A DNA stretch of 64,000 nt from Sycon ciliatum (GCF_964019385.1 NC_088643.1:50840395-50904394); one strand, 5' to 3'. Positions 40,232 through 53,423 are shown, counted from the first letter of the stretch. Program-made: numbers and translations. Notes: generated by a model not told the origin, from the sequence alone.

Positions 40232-42087
40232 CATCTTGCCTCTCGACTCCGCTCCTCGCCGCGGTCTTTCGAACAAAAAGTCAAAAACCCAAATGCAATT
40301 TGATGGCCCAAAATCTCATCAAACACATGACCATGTCACCCACACACAACAGTATAACTTTGCAAATCGCATACCTGCCAAGAATCCCGATTTTTTTCGG
40401 GATTATCCCGCATATTTCGATGAACTCCGGCGATCCCGAAATTCCTGTCGATTATCCCGAAAATCACTGTGCATGAAACAGGTCCATGGAGCACTTCAAG
40501 TGACTTATCTAGTGGGCGAATCGTTTTTATTTCAATCCAAATTAGCAACAGAAACTTATCTAGCTGTCCTTATTGATTCTGTACTTAAGGAGGCTCCCAC
40601 CTAAAGAAGTAAAAATAAAAGGTCCATGGACACCCTGTTTTTTATGCATAGAATGGTGGAGTGATGTCTCTTCTTCAATTTGGTATAGTTTTTAGGTAGG
40701 GTCACCAGGCATATAAGAGGTATTCTGGTGTATTTAGTGAGTGTACAATTTCTTGATTTTCGGCAAAAAAATGGTAAAAAAATTTGGTTTTTGACCCAAA
40801 GAAGCCTCCTGGAAGGAGGATACTAAGCATTTTCTTCATCATATGTTTAAGAACCACATTTGGAGGTATTTTGGCTACCCAAGATAGACTGTGGCTTGGT
40901 TTTGCCCTTGGCGAGCCACGTTTTCGAAATTACGGGAACCGAAATTTCCATCGGGTGCTGAATTGTGAAATGGTTCAGCCTGCAACATTTTGTCCATGGA
41001 CATATTGATTTTTGTGGCTTTCTGTGATCCTTGAGCCCCAAGGAAACCGATAATGGACAGTTTTGATGGTGTCACCAGGCACTTTAGGCCCCTACCAAAC
41101 AATATAGGTATCGAAATATGGTATTTTTAGGCCAATTCTGAAAATAGCATTTTTAGAAAATCTGACCATTCTTGCCTTCTTGACTAAATATCACTACCAA
41201 TGACATGGTAGTATGGTAATATTATTTTAGAAGAAGTTATTTTCATGCTGCAACCTCCTTTGGACATACCAGACAGTCTGTGCTTGGAAAGGTACATGTA
41301 TCATTACATGTACATGTATGTCATGTAGCCTTCAGTCCTAGCGCATTGATATACGAGTAGTGTACATGTACATGTAAGGCAGCGAGGTTTCATAACAACC
41401 TCGACAATGAAACTGGCACATGAATAATGTGAAAGCAGGCATTCAAAATAAGGCACACTAAACACTCACGCGCGTGCGCACGCACATAAATACCCACCCA
41501 CATGCACGCACTCTCGTGCACGCGTCATTGTAACACTACTAGTCCATAGTAGGACTTGGTATAAATAAAAGCATGAAGACCAGCCACTGCACTGGGCATG
41601 CATTTGCTGGTTGTCACTTGCGTTGATAGCAGCAGACTCCAGAAAAACATCGCATGAAGGGCAATATGCATCTACACACGCTGGCGTGCACACATACGAT
41701 ATACAATTACATGCAGTGTACTGTCATGCTCTCTCGGCAATTCTTTTTGTGTCTCAAATACGGTTCACAAATGCGCATTCACATGCAACTCCTGTACTGT
41801 AAAGCCATTACCACACTGTCCTTGCGGACACCAGAGAGGAGAGGCATACAGAACCAGCACCGTGAGCCCCTCCCCCCCCCCCCCCCCCCCTTCCACACCT
41901 AGCTTTGCACACGCGCGCACACATGCACGTGCATACACACATACATGTACACAGACATTTGCATGCACATGCACACAGTGCACTCGTGGGGACATGTGCA
42001 TAACCCAGATCAACATTGCGTGCGAACCCACACATGCGGGCACGAGCACGCGCGCACACACACACACGTGCGTACACACACTCATAC

Positions 42088-42172
42088 ACCTGCCCAACGC
42101 TGAAGCGAGGATAGCGAACAAACTACGTTAGACATAGCAACTTGTGCTCGGATTACACCTTTCAACAGCTTG
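42088..42172. repeat. Copy of the microsatellite-linked hairpin repeat
   Basis: CTGCCCAACGCTGAAGCGAG, then GATAGCGAACAAACTACGTTA, then CATAGCAACTTGTGCTCGGA match the core of the repeats at 5476-6030. It is flanked on both sides by CA/CG-rich microsatellite. The arm CATCGC has decayed to CAACGC here. Confidence 0.75.
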
Positions 42173-44150
42173 CACACACACATACACACGTGCGCGCATG
42201 CGCGCGCGTACACACACCCACACTCTCGCGCGCGCGCGCGCGCGCGAGCTCGTACACACACACGCGTGCGCGTACACACACACACACGCGCGCGCGCGTA
42301 CACACACAAACGCATTTACTTGCGCATAGGAAAGGATTCAAAATAATCAACCACAGGCATTTACCCAATACACACCTGAGTGTGCACATCTTAGTTGTGG
42401 CATCCCTATTTCTACAAAAGAAAGATTTAGAAGTTCGTCCCTGGTTCAGAACACAAGCTTCTGGCCAGCGTTTTCCTTACACCATCAGTGCAGTACAGTG
42501 GTTGACACGAACCTCATTCCTACAGGGACAGTAGCCCAAGTTCAGCAGCTCTGAGATGCGTCGTCCACTGAGCTCAGGATACTCTAGGATCCACAGAAAG
42601 TTTCAAACGGTACTCGTGCGACTGGAGCTGCAAGTGGGTCCACTTACCAGCGAGTGGGCAGCCACTTCACGCTCCACAGGTAGTCCATGCTAAATTCCAG
42701 TACCAGTACTAGTATCACTACGTTCGACATCGATGTCTTCACTGACTTCAGCCTGCTTTTCTCACCCTTCTTCGTCAGTAATATTATTTTGTTCTTCGTG
42801 GCCACATCCAACCGCTTCAACAAAGTTTTCACAAAAAAATCAAGCAGCGTAGGAACTGCCTTTGTTTTGCATTAGCCATGGCCAGTGATTCTTTCCAGCG
42901 TAGAAACAGCCACGGCTACAGAAACCTGCAACGAGTAGAACTACATCCTGGAACAACTGCGAGCACAGAGAAATCAAAAAACTTCTTTCTGAACAACAGC
43001 ATGTTTCCGCATGGAACACAACATTTTTTGAATCTCGCGGCAAAAAACAGATTTCGGAGGTGCCCTTCTTACACTGCGCTGCGCAACTGTTCGGAGCCTC
43101 TCCGTTTTTGAGTCCTGAACTTGCGTATAAGGCCATGTAAAATATATTGATTATTTATCATCAGATTTTCCCAAGAGATTGGGGCGGGCGGGAGGTATTT
43201 TATTTTATTTTGCACGTACGGCTGTATGGTAGGTGTTCGCCACCCCTTGACATGCCTTTTTGATCACTTTTCTAAAAAAGTTTTCTTTTGAAGCCATTTT
43301 GCGCAGAATGAGATAAATCCATGTGATGCAGATGAATCGTCAGCCTTGAACACCATCTTGCAAGATAATTTTGAGGATGCAAGTATGGAAAAGTGAAACG
43401 ACCAACGTAGGACCACAAAGAAAATCAGGCAGCTGATAATCTCTTTCACTTTTTAAGCCCATAGTACTTACATGTACATGTATGCTAGTACTAGTAATTC
43501 AATGTGCCGACTTCGCCTTCCAAGATCTACATTGTATAGCCACGCTGATTAGAGGCCGTATAATCGTAGATCGCAACACATACAGTACATTTACTGGAAC
43601 TAAAAAATATAATAATTTGGCCGGGAGGGCGAAAATTCGGGGCGGCCGCTGACGATAAACAATCAATTTTTTGACTGGGCCTATTAAATGTGATGGATAT
43701 CTACAATTGCAATCACTGATAATGTCACAACATTTTGGTGGCATCATTTTCAAGAAAGTTGAAAATGGAATTCTGGAACAAATGTCACATATCCCGAAAA
43801 ACCAAGGCAAATCCCGAGATTTTGCCCTGGTGATCCAGAAAAGCACTTTCAGTACTTGGCAGGTGTGAAATTGATGTTCTCAACAAGCAATGCTCTTCAT
43901 GGAATTGCAGCACCTTGGAACATAGGTGTCAAATTTGTTGCCATCGATTGTGCTGTGGTACTGCTGGCATGGACAGTCTTGGCTGACTGGGAAGTCTGTG
44001 AGTCATAGTGAAACTCTCTGTCTCTCTCTCTCTCTCTATCTCTATCTCTCTCTCGCTCTCTCTCTCTCTCTCCCCCCCCCCCCTCCCTCCCTCCCTCCCT
44101 CCCTCATTGTTATATCCATTTTTGCCGCTTTCATGTCTTTTTCTTTGCAG

Positions 44151-44282
44151 CCTATTCTCTTTCCGCTCGTTCCGTCTGCACATCTACCCCATCACCATGG
44201 CATCTCAAACACACACCACCGACAGCAGGTCCAGAGTGACCCCCTGCACCAGTACTACATGCAGAGCTGGTATATGCACTGA
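44151..44282 (+). other. Possible orphan terminal coding exon
   Basis: After a long pyrimidine tract ending TTTCTTTGCAG, a frame opens for 43 codons, His/Gln/Pro-rich (LPHHHGISNTHHRQQ, ending QYYMQSWYMH) and stops at 44280-44282. The strong acceptor and biased composition suggest a last exon, but no upstream exon was found. Confidence 0.2.
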
Positions 44283-44741
44283 AAATAGCATTCTATTTTT
44301 ATCAGCCATCCCCTCCTCACGTCACAAGAAGAAAAAATGAAGATACGATCCTTTCTTTTCATGACCTACTGTGTGTGATTCTCCCTCTTGCCTCTCCTTC
44401 TCATCCTCCTGCCCTCTCCCCTCAACACACCTTTGTGGCTTTGTCTTTTCTCCTTTGCCTCTGAACGTCCACGTAAAACAGTTTTGACCCCTCTCTTCAC
44501 ACATGCACGCACACACGCATGCAGGCACGCTGCACACATGCACAAGTACATTTGCACACACCAATGAACACTCCGAAACAAAATCATGACAGTCCAGACT
44601 GACCCCTCTCAGCCTATCTATTCCGTTTCACCATCATGCACGGCCCGCTTCTATCCCAGGACATGAATTTGCAACTACTCATTGTTTTCCATGAAGGCAT
44701 TCTGCTGTGCAGCTGTAATCTCGTGAGCCGTTGTACACAAC

Positions 44742-44806
<65 letters not shown>

Positions 44807-46014
44807 CGGACTCGTTTTTATTTCCTATCTCTGCACTCACACACATGGTTGCACACCATACACAGTGGATGCACAAAGCTGATGTGCCTTCCATTCCCTA
44901 CCTCTGTGTTCCCCTGGCAAAGCCTGGGAATATGAACGCGTGTTGCGTGTACCTTTTCTTTTCTTCTCTTTTTTTTGTAGCGTTCATACACATGTGCAGA
45001 TGTGTACCGCGTCCAATATATTTCTTCTCCTTTTCCTCCTTCATACCATCTGCGTCGCATTAACATGTCCTGATGTGAACCAAAACACGAGCTCTCATTG
45101 TTCAAACCACATTGCTGGTTTACATGCAAGACATTCCCTGTTTACTTTTTCGTTTATTTCTTTTTTTCGTTTATTTCTTTTTTTCGTTTACATCGTGTCC
45201 ATAACATTTTTTTTACAATGTCACAATTCTCACTGTCTGTGTGTGTTGTTGTTCCATGGTGTCCACAAAACTCACAGTACGGTTTTGATCTCGTTCATGC
45301 CGCTACATACACCGCTTATTGCTGCACCACATTTCTTCTTCCGGGGATTTGATTTTCACTCTTGCGAGGCAGCGTACTGTACTGTGGGCTGCAGCCAGGT
45401 CCTGCTTTTTTCTTAGCGTTTTTGGGCTGCAGCCAGGTCCTGCTGTTTTCCTTGCCGTCTTCTTCTTTTGCACGTCCTGTTCTTGACCCGCATTCGACTA
45501 AGTGACTTTGTGGTGTCGCAGGACCTACTGTTTCTTGCTTTCCGTCTTGTTTTGGATCAGCCCATGTTTTTGATGGTCGTGTGCCGGCAAGCTGGTTACA
45601 ACTACTTGCTGTGCTTTCTCTTTGTGCCCAATCTAAATTATAGTACTCTCCCGCTGATGTGGCCTCCATTGTGCTGGTTGGTGTGTATGATGACTTGTGT
45701 CTGGTATACACACACACATGTATGCACGGATTTATCAGGGAGTTGTGAACGTAATTTTCCTCTCCTTATATGGTGTGCATCCTTTATATCTGCATGACGT
45801 GAGGACATACAGTAATGTGTCTGCTCCTACTATGAGTACACGCAATCTTCTCCGCCTTGTTACCACCCGTTAATGGGCCGTTATAGACGATGTCAGGAGT
45901 ATGTACTTTTGACCACTTGTCAAAATATCAGTGCAATGCTGCAAAGCCATCCACAAATGTCTAGCTTGACATTGAGTTTGACTTAAAAGTGAAAGCATCA
46001 CATGCAAATTCAAT

Positions 46015-46539
46015 TAGGGCTGAAACAATGATGCCGATAACTCGCATATCGATCGTTAAGAGTGCAATCGATAATCGTTAGTGTTCAAAACGAGTGCTAA
46101 CGATTTATTAATATGCATGCATATCAGTGACAGCATTCTAGCCCTTGCACTCCATCCGATAGTGAATACGAGTACAATCATGTACTTCCAAGCGCGGTAA
46201 AATTGACGGTGGCTTTGAAAGAGATCGGGAGAGAAGACTTTGTCTTTTTGGTTCATTTGTGTGAGATAAGAGCAGTTGCCAGAGGGTGATGACAAGATTC
46301 TTTGCTCTAGAAACAACATGAAATTCTCTAGTTCATGTTGATAAAACCAGCCAGATTTCCACAGATGTCAACAGTGCGGTGCCACCAATTTCTAACGTAC
46401 CTAAGGTATCATGGAATTTCTTCATAAACTGGTGTGCGAGGTACACGAGTAGAGCCGACAAGAATTGATAAACCAATTTATCGATCGTTAATGATATTGG
46501 TTGATCGTTAGGAGTTATTGAATGATCTTTTCAGCCCTA
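46015..46539. mobile_element. hAT-like 525-bp element
   Basis: Ends TAGGGCTGAAACAAT... and ...TTTTCAGCCCTA, with internal CGATCGTTA motifs near both ends. The flanking octamers AATTCAAT and AATTGAAT agree at seven of eight positions, as an 8-bp hAT target duplication would. TAGGGCTG is a common hAT terminus. A lone TTAGGGCTGAAACGAACAC near 29491 looks like a fragment of a related element. Confidence 0.75.
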
Positions 46540-46914
46540 AATTGAATTACATGTATGACTTTCGACCAAGGATGTGCAAACCCCAATGCAGTGGTGTCGT
46601 CACTTATGCCACACCTCTCTGCGGTCCCTATAAATAGCATTTTTGAAGACACCGCAATCAGTGTTCGAAGTTTTCATTTGTACATATGTGTGTACGTGTA
46701 TGAATGGTGGCTTTATGACTATAAAGTGCATGGTGGTATAGCTGTAATTGCAAAGAATCCTTCGGCTCAACATTTCAAAGCATAGGTCATGAAGGAGAAA
46801 GCAGTCAACCCGTTTGGATTTCATACTGTAACGGAATCTCAGCCATTCCGTTCCCCGGGACGCAGGACACAAAGGACAAGACTTGTTTGTTTTACATTAC
46901 TTATATTGACATAA

Positions 46915-47444
46915 GGCCACCCTTTCTTTTTTCGTTGTTTAACGTCCGCGCCCGCGTACCTTTTTGCCTCCGACCGGAAAAAACCCAAGAAAGTAGTAGT
47001 ACCAATAATATGCGAAGTTGTAAATACATGATTGTGTAGTTTCACAGTGTGCCGATCATGACCTTAAACTTGTAATCTTGCCTCCCGGGCATGCCTTTGT
47101 CTTGTGTTCTTTTTCTTTTTTTGTTGGCTTTTAAATATCGTACGGTGTGTGTCCTAGTAAAAATCCAGATGTAATGAATTCATGACATGCTAACTCCATG
47201 CTATGTACCTGTTTTGTTGGATTCATCAGGCATGTGCTCCAATGTACCATCAAAGAGTGTTGTTCTATGCCTGCAAGTGCCGTTAGACCCAGAAATATTG
47301 TATATATCACATGCTTTACTGGTCAAAATGTTTGATTGGGGTTTCCAGTTTTTGGAATGGGCTTTTGTTTTTTTTCCGCCCTCCCGCGTACCTTTTCGCG
47401 AAAAAAAGGACGTTAAACAATGAATTATTAAACAAAGGGTGGCC
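46915..47444 (+). mobile_element. 530-bp MITE with TAA duplication, copy 1
   Basis: Ends GGCCACCCTTTCTTTTTTCG...GTTTAACGTCC and ...GGACGTTAAACAATGAATTA...AAAGGGTGGCC, flanked by TAA (46912-46914, 47445-47447). Almost identical to 63117-63635, the main difference being a TTAAACA insertion near the right end. Not coding. TWA target fits PIF/Harbinger. Confidence 0.9.
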
Positions 47445-48067
47445 TAACGGAAATGGAGACAACACTCAAAGGGACGAACAAGAAGACTGACAAAAGGACT
47501 GTCGACTGCAAAATCGCGCATGCTCATAGTCATATCACACATGCACGCGACTAGACGAGACAGTTTGGGGAATGCCATCACACAGGAAAACAACACATCA
47601 TTTCATAACAATATCAATGATTGGGAACGACCGTGCACACTTATAGCAGGCACGCGTATAATCCTTTGACTCCCTGATGTACACGTATTTGCTAAGGACT
47701 CTTGAGCAGTGTCTGGATACGGCGTGAGTTGAAGACTACATGCACAGGACAGTCTGCACACAAAAACAAATGACAACATCTATTTATTCTTCTTTTACTC
47801 AGACTTTGAGCTTTGCTGAAGAAGCGTCGAGTCACAGAGCAGCGTCATGCAACATGTGCACGGAGTTGATTCAGTAGGAGGTGTCATTCTCCATCAAGAG
47901 CTAGTGCAATTGTGCACATGGGCTCCCTAGCAACATGCAAATTGCCTATGGGTGTAACCAAGAGTATATAAGCCCCCAGGGGGCATAATATGTACTCTCG
48001 GTGTAATTGTACGTAACCATATTGAAATTTCAACCGGCCAATCAATTTTTCCACATTTACTTCTTTG

Positions 48068-48069
<2 letters not shown>

Positions 48070-48127
<58 letters not shown>
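48070..48127. repeat. (CT)n microsatellite
   Basis: About 29 uninterrupted CT units, some 300 bases downstream of the fucosyltransferase stop codon. Confidence 0.95.
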
Positions 48128-48129
<2 letters not shown>

Positions 48130-48428
48130 GCAGCCTCTTGTCATCTGGACAAGTGCAAGTTAGTTGTGGCGGCTTTACAGATCAGGCCAGGAACTGAGTG
48201 GTCACATTATAAAGGCACCAAAGACAGGAGAAAAAGTATTTGAATTTTTGTATCTAATCATGTGTGTTATAAAAAGTGCTCACTACATGTTGCAAGAAGC
48301 CAGCTTCTTGCTTAATTTTAAAGTTTTCTTCATATTAAAAAAGAGGGAAACAAAAGCATGAGAAATGATAATTAGCATGATCCGGAGAATTGTGTCCATC
48401 GTTGTGGCAAAAGCAGAATGTTGTAGTG

Positions 48429-49997
48429 TCAGTTCTCGACCTCCCCGTGCTTGAAATAGGCCGATAAACGGCTACTATTAGTCTCCGGCGTGTGAGCCAT
48501 TTCGTACAGTGCATCACCAGTGTGCCGACCGTCCTGCCAGCGTTTGTGCCACGAATAGGATTCCGAGCGCGAATACGGCTGCGGTTCGTGGCACGAAAAG
48601 TGCGTGGCGTTCGCCTGATGGCTTTTCACCGGCTTTGAGTAAGCAACTGATAGAAGCTGTTCATAGACTTTGTCGCAAGCAAAGCACTCGAATCCGTCAA
48701 GGGCATCCTGCAGGGGCGATGTCTCACCACCATAGTTCCTCAAGGCAAACAGCCGCTGCAGATGATGGCTAACAGTCTTGTTGACTATGTGGCCAAGATG
48801 CTGGCGGTACAGCTCGTCGTCCGAATCCAGTTTCTTCAAGTGCTTGACCAGGTCCGGCAGCGACGGAAAGTCACTAACAAGTATGACTGCTTTCGAATGT
48901 GGCAAGAGCGATTGCAGACGTTCGGCATCGCCAAAGTACACTGGCACCGTGCCACAGGAAAGCGCAGTCCATAAGCTTTCACCGATGTAGTCAGAGCAGA
49001 TGTCGGTCTCGAACACAAGCGCAAACTTGTGCACAGCAAACTCCCTAATCTTGTCCCAGCCAGCCAGCTCCTTTCGCCTACTCTTGGCTTTGTTCTGCGA
49101 GTCCAAGCTGGGACATTTACCGAGGAAATCAACCGGCATCAAATCCATGAGAAGCCGAACAAGGTTGTCACGATCGGATGGCACATTGCATTCATCTGTA
49201 TCATACACAACAAGGGCACCTCCCTTGTCTATTGCTGCTTGCTTCTCGGCCAGGCTAGTCATCCAAGCATGGCTTTTCAGAGATTCTATGTCATGGATAT
49301 GCTGAAGAGTCAGAGGAAAGTCAGAAAAGCGGCTGAAGGTAGCAGTAAGGTTGAAAAGGCGCATGGCGAGAGGACTGTATAAAACCGGTGCCGTGTGTGG
49401 CGCAGAGTCATGGAACAGAAACCATTCCACATTCGGTTTGCGCGGTAAGGGCACATCGTAAGCATCTAGTCCGCGACCTTTGAACAGGACAGCTCTGGTG
49501 CGGGGACTTCCCAGCTCTCGGCGGTTCTGCGTGAAGACACACCGACCATACGTACACCTTCGAATGAGATGCTTGTGGTATGTTGCCTGTGTCCACCAGA
49601 GAAGGATGGGAAAGCGCGTCTCGGTGCGATACGGGCAGCGACCAGCAGAAGCTCCTTCTTTCTGCCATTGTGTCTCATCACAGTTAGGGATTGAGTATTG
49701 GTGACGGTGCAATTCTACTTCTTCCTCACTTGGTGGGGAAGATCTCAACCGATAGTCAAACGTTAGCCTTTGAAAGAGCTCCTCTTCCTCCGCAGACCGT
49801 TTCTCATTGGCTAAACTCTCCATCCGCTCATCTAACCATGACATCGCAGGGCGGAGGTCCTCCCTCTCTCTTCCCTTGTACCAGCTCCATATGGACACTT
49901 GAAACAGGACAAGTACAGCCAGCACCAGCAGGGTACTTTTCATACATTCTACGCGTCGGTATTTCATTGAAAACAGCAAATGTCTCACAATTGACAT
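48429..49997 (-). CDS. FUT10/FUT11-type fucosyltransferase, intronless, 522 aa
   Basis: This GT10 enzyme should transfer fucose from GDP-fucose in the ER or Golgi; human FUT10 and FUT11 act on EMI-domain O-fucosylation (known for the family, not shown here). Residues 20-37 form a hydrophobic anchor (STLLVLAVLVLFQ) of a type II membrane protein. FPILLWW (129-135), the RCTYGRCV cysteine segment (147-154), PLPRKP (183-188), LFNLTATFSRFSDFPL (214-229) and the donor-site block FALVFETDICSDYIGESLW (325-343) then GTVPVYFG (349-356) follow FUT10/11 order; DGFECFACD (434-442) and the closing SWHKRWQDG region are specific to this subgroup. The donor block has ETD and GESLW where ENxxTEKLW is usual. Starts at Met1, Met11 or Met19 are all possible. 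No introns, unlike its neighbours. Confidence 0.88.
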   Translation of the reverse strand: MSIVRHLLFSMKYRRVECMKSTLLVLAVLVLFQVSIWSWYKGREREDLRPAMSWLDERMESLANEKRSAEEEELFQRLTFDYRLRSSPPSEEEVELHRHQYSIPNCDETQWQKEGASAGRCPYRTETRFPILLWWTQATYHKHLIRRCTYGRCVFTQNRRELGSPRTRAVLFKGRGLDAYDVPLPRKPNVEWFLFHDSAPHTAPVLYSPLAMRLFNLTATFSRFSDFPLTLQHIHDIESLKSHAWMTSLAEKQAAIDKGGALVVYDTDECNVPSDRDNLVRLLMDLMPVDFLGKCPSLDSQNKAKSRRKELAGWDKIREFAVHKFALVFETDICSDYIGESLWTALSCGTVPVYFGDAERLQSLLPHSKAVILVSDFPSLPDLVKHLKKLDSDDELYRQHLGHIVNKTVSHHLQRLFALRNYGGETSPLQDALDGFECFACDKVYEQLLSVAYSKPVKSHQANATHFSCHEPQPYSRSESYSWHKRWQDGRHTGDALYEMAHTPETNSSRLSAYFKHGEVEN

Positions 49998-51198
49998 GTC
50001 ACCATTTACGACAAAGAGCCAACTGCTACTTCACCACGTCGATATCTAGGAAGCAGCACTTTACTTCTTTTACATGCTGTCAGCTGAGTCAAGAGAAGAT
50101 TTCACTCCAAAAGAGTATACCGGTACAGAAACCAACAAGAAGTCGTTCAACTCCAGTAAACAATAATACGAGTACGTGCGTGAGAATATCTTGGACCAGC
50201 TCAACAATTATTATTTTTATTTTTTGAATTTTCGATTTTAGAGCGCGAATGCTGCGCGATCGCGTCGTAGGGAGTCTAGTCGCGGGCTAGTCGCTCGTGC
50301 GTCGATCGCACAATCGTACCAAAATGCGTTCATTATCGTGTCAGTCTTTCATCACATGCACAGATCTACACAATCTGCAGCCCCGCGTTGGGCCATGCGT
50401 CATGCCAGTAGATTTTGCGGCACGGGTCTCGAGATCTCCCCGGCCCCGCGGGTAGACCGTAGACCATGGCATGGTAGACCTGGCATGGTAGACCCTCACG
50501 CACGGCTGTTTTGCTGCAGTCACCTAATTCCCTCTGCAATCTGCAGGTCGCGAGTGCATTCATGCAGTGTATCTCGTACTCGGTCTACTGTCCTGACTAT
50601 CGAAATGTCGTAGTCGTACATCTGCTCGACCCTCGAGGCCTCACAGCACACACTACACTCTACAGTCTACACAGCACAAAATGCGCAGATCTAGCTACAT
50701 ACATGATTGTGACTCCGATTCGAGAGCGGAGCACGTGCCACATTCAAGCAAGGCACATCGATACGCTCGATATCGGTGTCAAACTGTACCAGACTGGCTA
50801 TTTTTGAAGGCTACTGTCTGACATGTCAGTTCTGAGTCTGTGTACGCGATGTAGGGCAAGGGCAGTTTAGGTCATCTGATCTGTCCTGGACCTGGTGTAG
50901 CGAGAAAAGATCACCACTTCTCACCTTTGACTTTTCAGGAGCGGTCGTCATTTTCAGCTTGTACTGTTGGTAGCAATTTTTTACCAAACAGTTGAAACAC
51001 GCCATCACTACATCAGCTGCGCCGAGCTAGCTAAAAAGACAGCTGGCAAGTAGCAAGCTACACAGTCAGTGAGTCACTCGCACGAACCGCCCTCAGTGTT
51101 CCTCATCTGAGTTTGTTCCTTTAGCTGGATGCCATTTCTCCTCTTTGCACCCGAGTCGTGTTTGAGCTGATATTATTCCAACTATCCGAATCCTTACC
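49998..51198. promoter_or_regulatory. Shared upstream region of divergent FUT and PHGDH genes
   Basis: The two start codons face away from each other with 1.2 kb between them, so this must contain both promoters and 5' UTRs. It has a CG-rich patch near 50240-50480 (including GCGCGATCGCGTCG) and no coding ORF I can support. No TATA box at a convincing place was seen. Shared control is possible but not shown. Confidence 0.5.
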
Positions 51199-53374
51199 AT
51201 GGCAGAACGGTTCACCAGCGTCAAGAAAGTCTTAGTGACTGATAATGTATCGCCATGCTGCAAAGAGGCCCTTGTGGCCGGCGGCTTGGAAGTTGTCCAG
51301 AACGACAAAATGAGCAAAGAGGAGCTCATGGCGGCCGTCAAGGTACACAGTAGCGTGCATAACATAGTACTATGACCGAATGGGTTAGGCGTCTTGCAAT
51401 TGCTTGTTCTTCTTGTTGACTTGAATAAGTATTATTATTTTCCAATGTTCGGAGTATTACATGATAAAAAGGCCCTAGGCCTGTGGGACTGCCCTATTCA
51501 AAATTTAATAATAATAATAATAATAATAATAATTGTAGTACTAGTATTCAAGTCAAAGTGTTTTATTTGCCAGTAAAAGCTGTATCGCTATGTTTGATTT
51601 TTCCTCGACTGCCCATATTCGTACTCGCGCGGGTTGAATTTCGGACGGCATAATAAATAATTATAGTCCCTGCTGTTGGCTATGAACTGCCGATATCATT
51701 ATGTAGACGTGCCACTGCGTTGGGCTGTACACCCCCCGCCCCCCGTCCCAGATTTCGTCGTCAGAATCCACGGAAATCCGAAGTGAAGGTTGAATTTCTA
51801 ATTCTACCCGGCCTGAATTATTTACGCATTAAATTTTGGTGGAGGCTTTCTTGACCCCACGTGTGTTTGCTCCACATGACTACAAGTTCGCCGGAAACCC
51901 CGTTAGATTACCGGTACACACATTCATTCGATTCAGTAGTTGAGCAGTGCAGGTACACGGTGGAGATTTGCTGACTGCCTGCACGGCACGGTTGAATAGC
52001 CACTGTAAGCAACACAGTGGACGGATGATAGACTAGGCCACTACCGGCATTATAAATCAAAAGAAAACACTGATTTGTGCAAATAATTCTATACGTCAAT
52101 TCGTTCCATCATTTTTTTTAGAGTTGATCGGGAGGGAGTACATCCACGAGAAATTCCAGTTGTTCATTTACATCCCATATCAACATTTTGGTAGTGGAGA
52201 TATTTTTTGTCAAGGTTTCACAAAATTGGGGCAGGTTTTAGGTTCTTGTAGAACCTCATCTTCTTCTGTATGGACTCTCGGTACTTGTAGTCTTGTCTAC
52301 TATACTGTGTACTGGCTGAGATGCAGTAGAACATGCAGGTTTGTTCTAGCTTCCTGCTGCATTATCCGTTATGTCACAACTAATGTGTACAGTTATGTGT
52401 ATAATTTATACTATTGTTGTCGACATACATGTATGGTCTAGTGACGAACTTGGAAGATGCGGCGTTAAATGGTCTATGTACAGTTTATGCAGGTGACTTG
52501 TACAACTTAGGGATGTTCATGAGATGACGTGTCCATAGGTTTTTTAAATATAGGCGCTGAAGGGGAGTCGCAAGTCGACCAATACTGTACATGCGTACAC
52601 ATGTACATGTATGTGATTTGCGTCGTCCAGTATAGCAAGCTGCGTTCAATTTTTTTTTTTTTTTGGGGGGGGGGGTGGGTACAAAAATGAACAATGTTCA
52701 TTTCAGGGACGGCAAAGAACTTTTGCGATGACCCCTTACTTTCAAGATTCCAATAGATGCAGAAGAGGCACATAGTTTCTGCGACTCGTCATTGTGGATT
52801 TTGTCACTGTTTTATGACAAAACAAGGTCCCTATGGGTGAGCACCCAGGCCAGATTTTGCAGCCTCGGTGGGATTTTTGCACCAGTTTTGCTCATCTGTA
52901 CAATGTGCAACAGGATCAGTACCATGGTCCAGTGGTTTCGTTTTGTACAACGTACTATTTTCCCTTATTGGACAGTATTTTTTTTAGCAAGGCAAGACTC
53001 TGAGATTTGTATTCCATGCCTATGTCTGCTCTCCTCCTTTTTCAGGAGTACGATGCACTGATTGTGCGTTCGGCAACGAAAGTTACTGCGGAGATCATTG
53101 AGTCAACTGACGGTCTGAAGATCATTGGTCGTGCAGGCACTGGAGTGGACAACATTGATGTTGCAGCGGCATCCAAGAAAAACATTGCTGTTATGAAGTA
53201 AGCATGGTCGTTGGTTGCAGCTGGACGACTGGTTGTGCAGGACAAGCAGCTGCCGTGTGTCTTTACGTATATTTTTCTTTTGATTCTCCCGCAACCAGGT
53301 TGTTGTAAACAATTCCTATGTTACTTTTAAGTGATACAAGTGCTCCATAACTGTTATGGTCACGACTACTTGCT

Positions 53375-53423
<49 letters not shown>

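Larger units (their letters stand above)
37567..48428. other. Gene-poor stretch between 4E-T and the fucosyltransferase
   Basis: It begins with the probable 4E-T 3' UTR. The rest has no multi-exon gene I can assemble. It holds a (TG)n array at 37917-37975, (CA)n or CACG arrays around 41880-42310 and 44743-44802, (CT)n tracts near 39956-39996 and 44014-44072, G/C homopolymers, and the elements listed separately. Pyrimidine-rich stretches from 44340 to 45460 look UTR-like. Isolated ORFs there (for example 45316-45717 minus) lack splice or family support. Confidence 0.5.

Noticed and set aside
42477-42602. Minus-strand peptide with YPELSGRRISELLNLGYC
   Set aside because: It looks protein-like but is only 41 codons long, and no acceptor/donor pair gives a phase-consistent chain with nearby segments.
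45316-45717. 133-codon minus-strand ORF
   Set aside because: It overlaps a local duplication (GGGCTGCAGCCAGGTCCTGC twice) in pyrimidine-rich, UTR-like DNA and has no recognised domain or splice partners.
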